NCBI GenBank assembly: GCA_030038535.1
Contig: JASHSV010000278.1
Span: 1 to 50,569 of the forward strand
Length of the DNA: 50,569 bases
Reading direction: 5' to 3'
DNA from: Candidatus Acidiferrales bacterium
GTDB taxonomy: Bacteria > Acidobacteriota > Terriglobia > Acidiferrales > UBA7541
Under the pieces are notes generated by a model that worked only from the letters and a program-made list of their open reading frames with translations, was not told the DNA's origin and searched no databases. A program made the translations under genes and the position numbers. Shown piece after piece: positions 42,301-49,181 of the stretch. Numbering within the stretch: the stretch's first letter is position 1; each line of letters starts with the position of its first letter.

Positions 42301-42660
42301 TAGTCCATAAGGGTCGTAGAAGGTCATGCCCGGTATGCTCGGAGGGACCGTGTTCCCGTTGATGTCCGGCGAGGTGAACACATATTGCGCGATAGCTGGG
42401 CCGGTCGGGGCCGGGCTTTGCTGGAACAGCGTGCCCACGGCCGCGTTGATCTGCTCCATGGCCCCGTAGGCCGCATAGAAGGTTTGCGTACGGTCCATGT
42501 CAATGCCCTTCGAGCCTTGCTCGTTGGCCACCAGCAGCGTGAATCCCAGCGAAACGGAAAGCAGCAGCAGCAGCATGAGCAGCGCCGTAATCAGGGCAAT
42601 GCCCTGCTCGGCGCGGCGGGAACCACAGAGTCGCATGACGGTTTCTCCTCGTTCGTTCAT
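39325..42660 (-). CDS. very long PilX-like minor pilin protein
   Basis: A 1111-residue protein with a type IV pilus PilX-type N terminus: short basic leader, RRAEQG|IALITALLMLLLLL, one membrane helix, then LVANEQGSKGIDMDRTQTFYAAYGAMEQI. The rest is a very long Ser/Thr/Gly/Asn-rich beta region with cysteines (CPTAPLPNG, CNQLASAGCTCPPATCAATQ). Ordinary PilX proteins have 150-250 residues, so this is at least four times longer. I see neither a VWA domain nor a PilY1 propeller. It is the last gene of the operon. Two starts are possible, the ATG at 42660 (GAAGGAAA upstream) or at 42636 (GAGGAG upstream), both leaving the leader intact. Confidence 0.82.
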   Translation of the reverse strand: MNERGETVMRLCGSRRAEQGIALITALLMLLLLLSVSLGFTLLVANEQGSKGIDMDRTQTFYAAYGAMEQINAAVGTLFQQSPAPTGPAIAQYVFTSPDINGNTVPPSIPGMTFYDPYGLPSNTVSYSGGSGYEISYPGAPGNPTSTNGLITVGAYQGFQGQITQYTITVSVQSQNFSLTTDASGTAGVTNRYGSEVRLRRTLQTVAIPVFQFGIFSQTDLDFFPGPNFNFGGVVATNGNLYLAAGNTLTLSSRTSAYGDVIRDRLANGYTGSAYQASYPGNISITTSPGTGNYRNLAFTEGSINGGPSGATTPPTCPTAPLPNGTAAGTPNANWTTISVSDYNDNLRNGAFGCSRGTGQENLQLPLVQAGATAIDLIKVPFKSENTLSQATEAIYCQRYAVYPATTLCPGQQGYAMLRIFIADTVGDIMNIPEVVSGTQPVDMTPRLTQSIPVGTASGDAKYLPPWAQSAGGTVASGTAPCPTRPAANNYAVSGGKYCNYGDWFWAQNTTTLGLSRLGMGDGTTSTASTCPNGSAAPTSGTYITCGPYIKMEYQDSSTGGWIDVTQQILQLGFVGRNLSAGNGTPNSVGATAAQIAAGSGATCYEPNPDAVIRLQRLVDTPSNYSGALPCGYPNTAYAKLSGGPPSASMSSIPQDYTHLSLYDAREGLPRDCWVTTGGMWAGGDCPSSNNLTLAGVMNYVEIDVNNLARWFVGTTGTKGAPPSTTVGYLLYISDRRGNQVDSQNGSAETGVGCGAGKCKLGNLGWEDFVNPLSATGTPNNTLDTGEDLHGANETAPGGTTVSLALETYGGQAAYQPQQPLTAPFPLCNQLASAGCTCPPATCAATQLVPPTNLAGGATGVQGNNLIYPQAGNTSLAPTTGTTLYSLVSVAEARLNPPLFFRRAVKLTDAQSFSFGVCASGATCGLTITSENPVYVEGNYNAPGGNFSGADTPSAILADAVTLLSVNWNDINSMTPSPYDCTNAARSAVTSYYRMAILAGKGLAFPEPTVGSVGQDFGTDGGLHNFLRYVENWGAGSGETLNYSGSLVSFFYNEQGVGTYKDGANAVYDPPTRGYTFDSNFLTPSLLPPRTPSFRDINTLGFTQLIMPNQQ

Positions 42661-42677
42661 CGTCGCAATTTCCTTCT

Positions 42678-43865
42678 TTACTGGTATCGGTTCACGAAGG
42701 CCAGACTGCGAAGGTCAACCTGGATGGCCATGTTGTCCCGGAGGTACTGGTCCGTCGCGGTCAGCACCGTGTCCGACCGCGCGGCCATGAACAGGTTTAC
42801 CTTCCGGATCTGATTGTCCGTAATCGTGCACGAACAGGCCGTTGCCGCAGCCGCTGTGGAGGTCACGTTGTTGATCGGCGACGTGCCGTTTACGTAGTCA
42901 AACGAAAACTCCAGGTCCTCGATAACCTCGGCCACCGACACCGGAGAGTTCATGCCCACCGCGCGCATCAGCCGCGGAACCGGCACTCCATTTACGATCG
43001 TGGTGTCATCCAGCCAGTAGCTGATCATCAGCACCCGTTGCGCCGTGTACGCGCACGCGGCCGGCAGCGGCGTGGTCGCCTGGTTGCACGTAGTCCCGTA
43101 TGCCACGCCTGTGGCGGCCTGAAGATCGTAGATTGTGCCCGTCACCGTGGGCGCCAGGTTCTGCTGGTTCAAGTTCAGCGGATCGGCGCTGTTGATGGTC
43201 ACCGTTTGCCCGCTCACGTTTGTCGCTTCCACCAGCCGGTACAGCCCGCCGCCGTACACCAACCACACGTCGTCCGCCACTGCCGGATCGCTCACGGTCG
43301 AACCGGTTATCGGCACCGTGCTCGAAAAAACCAGCGAAGTGGCCGAGATGCTCACCAGATAGTTCGGCAGCAGAGTGGTCGGGTTCACATTGGTCACCAG
43401 GTCGTTGTCCTGGTAAATAAACGTGATGACGTCGCTGTTATGCGGGTTTGTTGTTGGCTGCGCTACCCACGTGAGGCTTGGATTCTGGATAATGTTTGGA
43501 CCCAGCCCGCTCCCCGGAGCCACTGCCGGCATGTTTGGATACGACGTTGGGTTCGCGCATCCATAGATGAACTGTGCCGTGCCGGTATAGATAGGCCTGT
43601 TGATGTTCGAGCAGCCGGTCCCCGTCGGAAGCGCCACCCCTCCGGTCGGATACCCCTGGCCCGCCTGTAGCAGGTCGCGCACCACCAGGTTCATCGCGCT
43701 CCGCAGGTTGCTGTCAATGGTGCCGATCTGGTTGCCGCTGGCATTCACGTTCATCGCATAGGAGAACAGCCCCAGTGTGGCTGCCGCGATCAGCAGCGTG
43801 CAGGCCATGGCCACCAGAAGCTCTATCAGCGTGAACCCCGTCTCTCGTTTCCGGTTCATGTGCAT
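42678..43865 (-). CDS. PilW-like minor pilin
   Basis: A 395-residue prepilin. The class III signal MHMNRKRETG|FTLIELLVAMACTLL has Gly before the cleavage point, Phe+1 and Glu+5, as in type IV pilins and type II pseudopilins. The mature part has a helix (QIGTIDSNLRSAMNLVVRDL) and a beta-rich C-terminal domain with Cys pairs. PilW-type pilins help start pilus assembly. The frame reaches a GTG at 43889 that overlaps the previous stop, but the ATG at 43865 has GGTGGAG just upstream and gives the usual short leader. The PilX-like gene follows after 17 bp. Confidence 0.88.
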   Translation of the reverse strand: MHMNRKRETGFTLIELLVAMACTLLIAAATLGLFSYAMNVNASGNQIGTIDSNLRSAMNLVVRDLLQAGQGYPTGGVALPTGTGCSNINRPIYTGTAQFIYGCANPTSYPNMPAVAPGSGLGPNIIQNPSLTWVAQPTTNPHNSDVITFIYQDNDLVTNVNPTTLLPNYLVSISATSLVFSSTVPITGSTVSDPAVADDVWLVYGGGLYRLVEATNVSGQTVTINSADPLNLNQQNLAPTVTGTIYDLQAATGVAYGTTCNQATTPLPAACAYTAQRVLMISYWLDDTTIVNGVPVPRLMRAVGMNSPVSVAEVIEDLEFSFDYVNGTSPINNVTSTAAAATACSCTITDNQIRKVNLFMAARSDTVLTATDQYLRDNMAIQVDLRSLAFVNRYQ

Positions 43866-43885
43866 GTCTCCACCCCGCTCCCGGC

Positions 43886-44437
43886 TCACACAAAAGGAGA
43901 AATGTACGTGGTGATCGAGTACGTACGCGCCAGGCCGTTCGAGTTGTAAGTGATGGTTACGGTAATCTGGCGCAGGTTCGTATTCGTGCCCACCGGTGTG
44001 ATTACAATCGTGCGGCTGAATTTGGTCAGCGGCACCTCAATGTCGTCTGCCGTGCCGTAGACCCCGTCGGGGCCGGGCAGCACGATGTATTCCGGATTCC
44101 CGTTCGGGCAGTCATCCGCTGTGCCTACGACTCCGTCGGGGCCGGGATCGTTGATCGGGCAGGCCCCGTTGACGAAGATTCCGCCTTGGCTCACGTTCAG
44201 GATCTGTGACCAGGTCAGGCTCTGATCATCCCGCCCGGCGAACACGCTTTCGATCGCTTCCTGCGCCTTTACCCTGGCGATCAAGTCGTCCTGCGAATCG
44301 CCCATCAGGCTGAAGCCCCTCACGAACACGATCGCCACACCCACCACCCCGATCGTCAGCACCACAATCGCAATCATGGCTTCGATCAGCGTGAAGCCGC
44401 CCTGCCCTTTGCGTGTATTCGCTCTCTTCCTTTGCAT
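43886..44437 (-). CDS. PilV-like minor pilin
   Basis: A 183-residue prepilin with the leader MQRKRANTRKGQGG|FTLIEAMIAIVVLTIG and Glu+5. It has a short globular domain with two cysteines (GACPINDPG, DDCPNG) and two similar Asp/Gly loops, PGPDGVVGTADD and PGPDGVYGTADD. These Asp-rich repeats resemble calcium-binding loops, and calcium-responsive pilins are known elsewhere; that role is inferred. GGGGGA precedes the ATG. It lies 10 bp after the FimT-like gene and 20 bp before the PilW-like ATG. Confidence 0.87.
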   Translation of the reverse strand: MQRKRANTRKGQGGFTLIEAMIAIVVLTIGVVGVAIVFVRGFSLMGDSQDDLIARVKAQEAIESVFAGRDDQSLTWSQILNVSQGGIFVNGACPINDPGPDGVVGTADDCPNGNPEYIVLPGPDGVYGTADDIEVPLTKFSRTIVITPVGTNTNLRQITVTITYNSNGLARTYSITTYISPFV

Positions 44438-44447
44438 GCTCGTCCCC

Positions 44448-45047
44448 CTACTGCAATATCCACTGCGCGCCGGTCCAGCGATAGGTCCGGATGCGGCCCG
44501 TCGATCCCAGAATCGTGAACGCGCGCTGCGCGGTCGGAGTCCCGGGAATCATGATGTAAACCACTGCGTTCAGGGGCTGTCCGTTAGTCTGAATAAATGT
44601 CCCGTCCGGTTGCCACAGTTGCGTCAGTGTTCCTCCAAAGCAAAGCCCGTTCGAGCAGGTGGAAGGCGTTGCCAGGCCCGTTTCGGGAGCGACGGAGATG
44701 CTGGGGTCGAGTCCGAACTCCGCAGGTTCCGGCAGCGTCACCACCGGCAGAGTCGTCACTCCGCCGCTCAGCTCCAGGCGTTCCAGTCCGATCTGATTGG
44801 GCGGAGTCACGGAGGGAATCACAAGCTCGTAATCCCGGCGTTCGGAAATGGCCGCGTCGTGGCCCTTGTGGAAGACTGCCGTGGCGGCATTCAGTGCCGC
44901 TTGCGATTGTTGGCTCGGCAGTGTGCTGCTGATGCTGATGATGGCCATGCCCGCCAGAATGAAGATGATGGCAATCACCAGCAGCAACTCGAGCAAAGAG
45001 AATCCCTGCTTGCCCTGGTCTGTTTGCGGTTTGCGGGTCTCATCCAT
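44448..45047 (-). CDS. FimT/GspH-like prepilin
   Basis: A 199-residue prepilin, first gene of the minor-pilin operon. The leader TDQGKQG|FSLLELLLVIAIIFILAG has Phe+1 and Glu+5, and a GspH/FimT-like beta domain follows (DAAISERRDYELVIPSV). FimT pilins sit at pilus tips and can bind DNA in other bacteria; nothing here proves that. The ATG at 45047 has AAGGAG 7 bases upstream, which is better than the longer frame to 45095. The Cys pair (CSNGLC) may form a disulfide. The operon order FimT-PilV-PilW-PilX matches that of many minor-pilin clusters. No pilus motor or secretin gene is in the window. Confidence 0.87.
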   Translation of the reverse strand: MDETRKPQTDQGKQGFSLLELLLVIAIIFILAGMAIISISSTLPSQQSQAALNAATAVFHKGHDAAISERRDYELVIPSVTPPNQIGLERLELSGGVTTLPVVTLPEPAEFGLDPSISVAPETGLATPSTCSNGLCFGGTLTQLWQPDGTFIQTNGQPLNAVVYIMIPGTPTAQRAFTILGSTGRIRTYRWTGAQWILQ

Positions 45048-45319
45048 GGCTTTACTCCTTGCCTGAGTCAAACCGCCGAGGTCTTCGGGAAACATGCGTT
45101 GGAATCAGCACTTCGGCCACCGCTCCTCAACCCAATCTAAATAACTGAATCGAGAGCACTTGCCAGTCAAACATAGCCGGACACCTCGGTCCTCTCCCAC
45201 TCGGTTGGGTAAAAATGTAACAGAAAATGCCATCATTGGAACTACCTGGGTCGAGCCCGCTACCGAAGAGTACTGGCAGCCCATAAAGACCTTCGCGCGG
45301 ACTTTGGCTGACGTCCAAA

Positions 45320-46381
45320 CTAGGCGTTTCTACCGTCCTCGCGGCGCAGCACGCAGCCTCCCAGGACCAATCCGGGCCCTAGAGCCGCAACAAAAATGGG
45401 ACCGGGTTGCGATTGCGCCGACGCCGAATTTTGCTCCAGCGCCAAGCTGAGCGCTACGCCGGCCGTCGAGGAACCTAGGTTGCCAAAGCTCCGGCAAACC
45501 ACCGGAAACCGCTCCATCGGGAGGCCGCTCTGTCGGGCCAGCATTTCGAGTAGCCGCGGGTTCGGCTGGTGCGTGGCGAAGCTGCTTGCATTTTCCAGCC
45601 GGCAGCCCGAGCGCGATTCGAGCTGCCTTAGCAGCGCATCGAGTTGGCGCACCGCCGCGCGTCCCAGCGCATCGCCGTTGAATTGCAATTGCACTCCGCC
45701 CTGTCCGTCCGGCGAGACGGAGATGAGCCCCGGCGCAGCGGCCGTGCACCCTAGGAAGAATTCACCGGGACAGTAGTGTGCACCGTTGTTGCCCGGCATC
45801 ACCCGCCTCAGGAAAAATGCGCTGGCCCCGTCGCCGAACAGCCCCGCGAATCGCCCGTCCACCCGCCCGGGCTTCAGCGCCTGCCCATGGAGGTCCGCCG
45901 TCACAATCAGCGCCGCGCCCGCGGATGAACCTCGCAGTACCGAGCATCCCACGAACAGCGCGTTTACTAGCCCCGCGCACGCCCCTCCCACGTCGAGGAT
46001 CCCGCAGTCTTCGCGCAGTGCCAGCTTCCGGTGTAGCGCATAGCCCAGCGAGGGAAGCCCCACGAACGTCTCCGTCGTCACCACAAGGCAGTTCACTTGC
46101 GCCGCGGCCGCCCCCGCGCGCACCAGAGCCGCCGTCGCCGCGCGCGCGGCCAGGTCCAGTTCGTTCTCTCCGCGGGCCGCACGCGCCACCGACTCGATGC
46201 CCGCCCGCCGTCGGATCGTGCCCGCGGGCAGCCCATGTTCCTTTTCGACCGCCGCCGCGGGCACCAGCTCCCCGCCTACACTATGCCCCCAACCCGCAAT
46301 CGAAACTTGCGAGTCCGCCGCTCTTAGGTCGAGGCGCTCGCCCTGCCCATTCATTCTCGGTCGTTTTTCCACTTCACCCAT
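45320..46381 (-). CDS. 3-oxoacyl-ACP synthase III-like (KASIII/FabH fold)
   Basis: A 353-residue thiolase-fold condensing enzyme. The KASIII triad is intact: Cys135 in DVGGACAGLVNAL, His271 in FATHQPNPRL and Asn301 in FGNLGSST, with the usual 30-residue His-Asn spacing. It would join an acyl-CoA to malonyl-ACP. However, no other fatty-acid gene is nearby, so a specialised role (branched lipid, secondary metabolite or polyketide starter) is possible. The start ATG at 46381 lacks a good ribosome site; an in-frame ATG at 46354 is an alternative. It precedes the pilin operon on the same strand by ~270 bp. Confidence 0.88.
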   Translation of the reverse strand: MGEVEKRPRMNGQGERLDLRAADSQVSIAGWGHSVGGELVPAAAVEKEHGLPAGTIRRRAGIESVARAARGENELDLAARAATAALVRAGAAAAQVNCLVVTTETFVGLPSLGYALHRKLALREDCGILDVGGACAGLVNALFVGCSVLRGSSAGAALIVTADLHGQALKPGRVDGRFAGLFGDGASAFFLRRVMPGNNGAHYCPGEFFLGCTAAAPGLISVSPDGQGGVQLQFNGDALGRAAVRQLDALLRQLESRSGCRLENASSFATHQPNPRLLEMLARQSGLPMERFPVVCRSFGNLGSSTAGVALSLALEQNSASAQSQPGPIFVAALGPGLVLGGCVLRREDGRNA

Positions 46382-46423
46382 AGGTTCTGTCCGGATCTTA
46401 GCTTCTTACTCGGTTCGCCGGGC

Positions 46424-47017
46424 TCAGCCTGCTTTCTCCAGTTCCGCCACCGTCCGGTCTAGCTCGCCGACCAGCGCCTTCGGGGCGCGCTTCCGCACCG
46501 CCTCGATCAACGCGTGGTAGTACCACAGCGAGCCGTCCCGCCCTCCTTTGAATCGCTCCCACACACCCGGGCCCAGCTCCCGCAGGTCCATCAGGATTTC
46601 CCGCATGTTATAGAGTTTATCGGCCGCGCTCACCAGAAGAACATCGTCCTGTTCCGTGCGCACCCGTTCGATGTAGTGCTCCTTCCGCTCCCTCCACGGG
46701 GGCTTCGGAATCTCGTCCGTGTCGGTGCAGCCATCCACGATGCGCGCCACCCGCTCGCCAAATTTCCCGCGGATCTCCGTCAGCCGTGGCGCGCCCCCGC
46801 AATCCTCCACCACGTCGTGCAGCAGCGCGGCGATGGCCTGCTCTTCGTCGCCGCCGTATTGCAGCACCAGCGAGGCCACTCCCATCAGGTGGCTGATGTA
46901 CGGCCGGTCCGTCTTCTTCCGGCGCTGGCTCCGGTGGGCCTCGTGAGCGTAAAGAAATGCTTCGTCAAATCGCTTCGAAAGTTGCCACGGCTGCGGCGCT
47001 TCGGCAGACACTTCCAC
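46424..47017 (-). CDS. HD-domain small alarmone hydrolase (MESH1-like)
   Basis: A 197-residue single-domain protein that looks like the hydrolase half of RelA/SpoT. The metal site is complete: His43 in YISHL, His67-Asp68 in LLHDVVED, and Asp133 in ADKLYN. The ED pair and the preceding AHEAHRSQ segment fit MESH1-type hydrolases, which break down (p)ppGpp. No synthetase, TGS or ACT domain is present. The GTG at 47017 has no strong ribosome site. It lies between the KASIII-like gene and the BI-1 family gene, all on the minus strand, with gaps of 40 bp or so. Confidence 0.85.
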   Translation of the reverse strand: MEVSAEAPQPWQLSKRFDEAFLYAHEAHRSQRRKKTDRPYISHLMGVASLVLQYGGDEEQAIAALLHDVVEDCGGAPRLTEIRGKFGERVARIVDGCTDTDEIPKPPWRERKEHYIERVRTEQDDVLLVSAADKLYNMREILMDLRELGPGVWERFKGGRDGSLWYYHALIEAVRKRAPKALVGELDRTVAELEKAG

Positions 47018-47054
47018 CTCTCAAATCCAAACCCGCTGATCTCCCTCGATTTGC

Positions 47055-47804
47055 TTATCGCCGGCTGCGCAGCTTGGTCAGCAAACGCAGAATCTCCAGG
47101 TAGAGCCAGATCAGCGTCACCAGCACGGCAAACCCGCCGTACCACTCCATGAACTTTGGGGCTCCCTGAGCCGCGCCCTGTTCAATTAGATCGAAGTCGA
47201 GAATCAGGTTGAGCGCCGCGATGGTCACCACAACCAGGCTAAAGGCGATTCCGATTGGCCCCGCCTCGTAAATCTTCGGCACGTGAATCCCGAAAAATCC
47301 GAGCCCTATCGATACCAGATAGATCAGGCAGATCCCGCCCGTTGCCGCCACCACTCCGATCTTGAATTTCTCCGTCGCCTGGATCACCCGCGTTCCATAA
47401 AGCAGCAGCATGCATACCAGCGTCCCGATAGTCAGCATCACCGCCTGTACCGCCACACCAGGATACGCAGCCTCTGTGAATGCCGAGATCCCGCCCAGCA
47501 CCAGCCCTTCCAGCAAAGCGTAGAGCGGCGCGGTCACCGGCGACCAGGCCGGCTTGAACGACGTCGCGATGGCCACAATCAACCCGCCAATCAGTCCGAT
47601 AATCAGCGGCAGGCTCGCTGCCGACGGGTCCTCCGAGCGCGCCAGGCTCCACGTCCAGCTGGCTGTCAGGATCGTGCAAATGAGCAGGAGGCCGGTCTTG
47701 TTGATCGTGCCGTTCAGGGTCATGGCCTGATCGGCCCCGAGTGCGCGGGCGTTCTCGAATGTGGCGGCTCTCAATACTGGATTGGAAGGCTTGAATAGGG
47801 CCAT
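47055..47804 (-). CDS. Bax inhibitor-1/YccA family membrane protein
   Basis: A 249-residue membrane protein with seven hydrophobic segments and the family's C-terminal pattern (LNLILDFDLIEQGAAQGAPK, then WYGGFAVLVTLIWLYLEIL). The Asp pair in LDFD is the conserved site thought to sense pH and gate calcium leak in BI-1 homologues; bacterial YccA also modulates FtsH. Which role applies here is unknown. The N-terminal ~25 residues are soluble. GAGGGGGAAG before the ATG is a good ribosome site. About 100 bp separates it from the STAS gene upstream. Confidence 0.9.
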   Translation of the reverse strand: MALFKPSNPVLRAATFENARALGADQAMTLNGTINKTGLLLICTILTASWTWSLARSEDPSAASLPLIIGLIGGLIVAIATSFKPAWSPVTAPLYALLEGLVLGGISAFTEAAYPGVAVQAVMLTIGTLVCMLLLYGTRVIQATEKFKIGVVAATGGICLIYLVSIGLGFFGIHVPKIYEAGPIGIAFSLVVVTIAALNLILDFDLIEQGAAQGAPKFMEWYGGFAVLVTLIWLYLEILRLLTKLRSRR

Positions 47805-47901
47805 GCGGCTTCCCCCTCGCCCGCTTTCGGGCTCGTCTGGCTCCTATTCTACTGCAAACCGCAGGGAAGGAATACGCGGCTCCCGGAAGGTTCCGCGGCG
47901 T

Positions 47902-48249
47902 TCAGGGCAGCGAATTCTCCGCTACTTCAACCGACGGGTACGACGGGAAAAACTGCGCGAGACCGGAGACGCGCAACGAAGCGATCACCCGCTCCCCCAC
48001 TCCCACCAGCGCCAGCTTCCGTCCATCCCGCTGGCGTGAGACGTACGCGCCCACCAGCGCACCGATCCCCACCGAATCCACGAACGACACGCCCGACAGA
48101 TCCAGGATCAACGCCGCCGCTTTATCGGCCCGCACGGCTTCCTGGAACGGAAAAATAGTATGGAGTGTTAACGGGCCCTTCAAACGCAGTATCCGGTGCC
48201 CCTGCCGGGAACCATCCAGTGCTTCCAGATTAACCGGCTCCGAGATCAT
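47902..48249 (-). CDS. STAS-domain anti-sigma factor antagonist
   Basis: A 115-residue single STAS domain like SpoIIAA/RsbV. The fold is visible as HRILRLKGPLTLHTI, ALILDLSGVSFVDSVGIGAL and RKLALVGVGERV; the phosphorylatable serine is Ser59 in VDSVGIG. Such proteins bind an anti-sigma kinase when unphosphorylated and so free a sigma factor. No anti-sigma kinase or sigma gene is in the window, so its partner is elsewhere. GGAG lies about 16 bases before the ATG, somewhat far. It is flanked by tRNA-Glu on the right. Confidence 0.88.
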   Translation of the reverse strand: MISEPVNLEALDGSRQGHRILRLKGPLTLHTIFPFQEAVRADKAAALILDLSGVSFVDSVGIGALVGAYVSRQRDGRKLALVGVGERVIASLRVSGLAQFFPSYPSVEVAENSLP

Positions 48250-48331
48250 GGCCCGAAAAATCTACTCCTGCACCGCCAGAGAATTGTTACAGTCGTGTAA
48301 ATTCTTTCATCTCCGGCGCCCGCCGCGAATT

Positions 48332-48406
48332 TGGTAGCGCCAGCGGGAATCGAACCCGCATTTCCACCTTGAAAGGGTGATGTGCTAGCCGTTGCACCAT
48401 GGCGCC
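48332..48406 (-). tRNA. tRNA-Glu (anticodon TTC)
   Basis: The minus strand folds as a full cloverleaf: acceptor GGCGCCA with TGGCGCT (a G-U first pair), D-arm with GTGC/GCAC, anticodon stem TCACC/GGTGG with loop CTTTCAA (anticodon TTC), and T arm GCGGG-TTCGATT-CCCGC. Discriminator A and an encoded CCA follow. It decodes GAA/GAG. Confidence 0.95.
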
Positions 48407-48486
48407 AATCTGTCGAAAAAACCCGCGTTCCGTAGATTAGAGGACATTCGTTTCGATGACAAGGAATCGCCGCCCGGCCTCTCGGC

Positions 48487-48708
48487 TCAGCCTTCCCGCC
48501 GGTCGTTGTATTCGTCGAGCCAGGCCATCTGGATGGCTTCCAGCTTTCCTTCGTTCGACATCTTCGGATCATCCGAAAATCCCTGGAGCTGTGTCACCCA
48601 CTCGTGTAAATCCGTGAACCGCACTTCCAGCGGATTCCTGTCCGGAAACTTCTCCGCGAGCTGAAAGCCGATTTCTTCCGCGTCGTCCCAGCCAAATGAG
48701 CCCGCCAT
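48487..48708 (-). CDS. iscX: Fe-S assembly protein IscX
   Basis: A 73-residue acidic protein with the IscX (YfhJ) pattern: FGWDDAEEIGFQLAEKFPD, then DPLEV-like NPLEVRFTDLHEWV, and EAIQMAWLDEYNDR at the end. IscX binds IscS and iron and modulates Fe-S cluster assembly. The ATG at 48708 has TAGGAGGGACG directly upstream; the open frame extends to 48801 but overlaps the ferredoxin. It lies 8 bp after the ferredoxin stop, so it is the last gene of the hscA-fdx-iscX operon. E. coli IscX has 66 residues. Confidence 0.9.
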   Translation of the reverse strand: MAGSFGWDDAEEIGFQLAEKFPDRNPLEVRFTDLHEWVTQLQGFSDDPKMSNEGKLEAIQMAWLDEYNDRREG

Positions 48709-48716
48709 CGTCCCTC

Positions 48717-49130
48717 CTAGTGGCTCTCGCGCGCGTAGTTCTTGTTCCAGGATGGAATCTCCACCACGATGTCCGTGCTCCCGTCCGGCACGCACTGGCA
48801 CCCCAGCCGCGATTTCGGCGTGATTCCCGGCGCCTCATCCAGCTCATCGAATTCGTCGTCGGTCCCCTCGTTGCAGCTCTCCAGACCCTGATGCACCACC
48901 ACGTGGCACGTCGAGCACGCGCACACTCCTCCGCACGCGTGGTCCAGTGGAATCCCCGCCCCCATGGCGATGTCCAGGATGCTGCCCGGCAGCCCGTCGT
49001 GTCCGTACGGCACCTGCGACGGGTCCACTTCCACTTCCTGTGTTTTCCCTTCGTACTGGAAGGTCACTTTGTATTTCTTCGTGGCCGGCTTGTACGCCGT
49101 CTCCTGGATATATGGGTTCTTCCCGCCCAT
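48717..49130 (-). CDS. fdx: ISC-type [2Fe-2S] ferredoxin
   Basis: A 137-residue adrenodoxin-type ferredoxin. The cluster cysteines are Cys66, Cys72, Cys75 and Cys111, whose spacing (6, 3, 36) matches E. coli Fdx; two further cysteines (70, 113) are nearby. It carries electrons for Fe-S cluster assembly together with HscA and IscX. It has about 20 more N-terminal residues than E. coli Fdx (KNPYIQETAYKPATKKYK). GGGGAGAGAGCG precedes the ATG. About 50 bp separates it from hscA upstream. Confidence 0.92.
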   Translation of the reverse strand: MGGKNPYIQETAYKPATKKYKVTFQYEGKTQEVEVDPSQVPYGHDGLPGSILDIAMGAGIPLDHACGGVCACSTCHVVVHQGLESCNEGTDDEFDELDEAPGITPKSRLGCQCVPDGSTDIVVEIPSWNKNYARESH

Positions 49131-49181
49131 CGCTCTCTCCCCGTACCTTCCCTGCCTAGTTGGTTCCTGCCTCCGCCCTGT

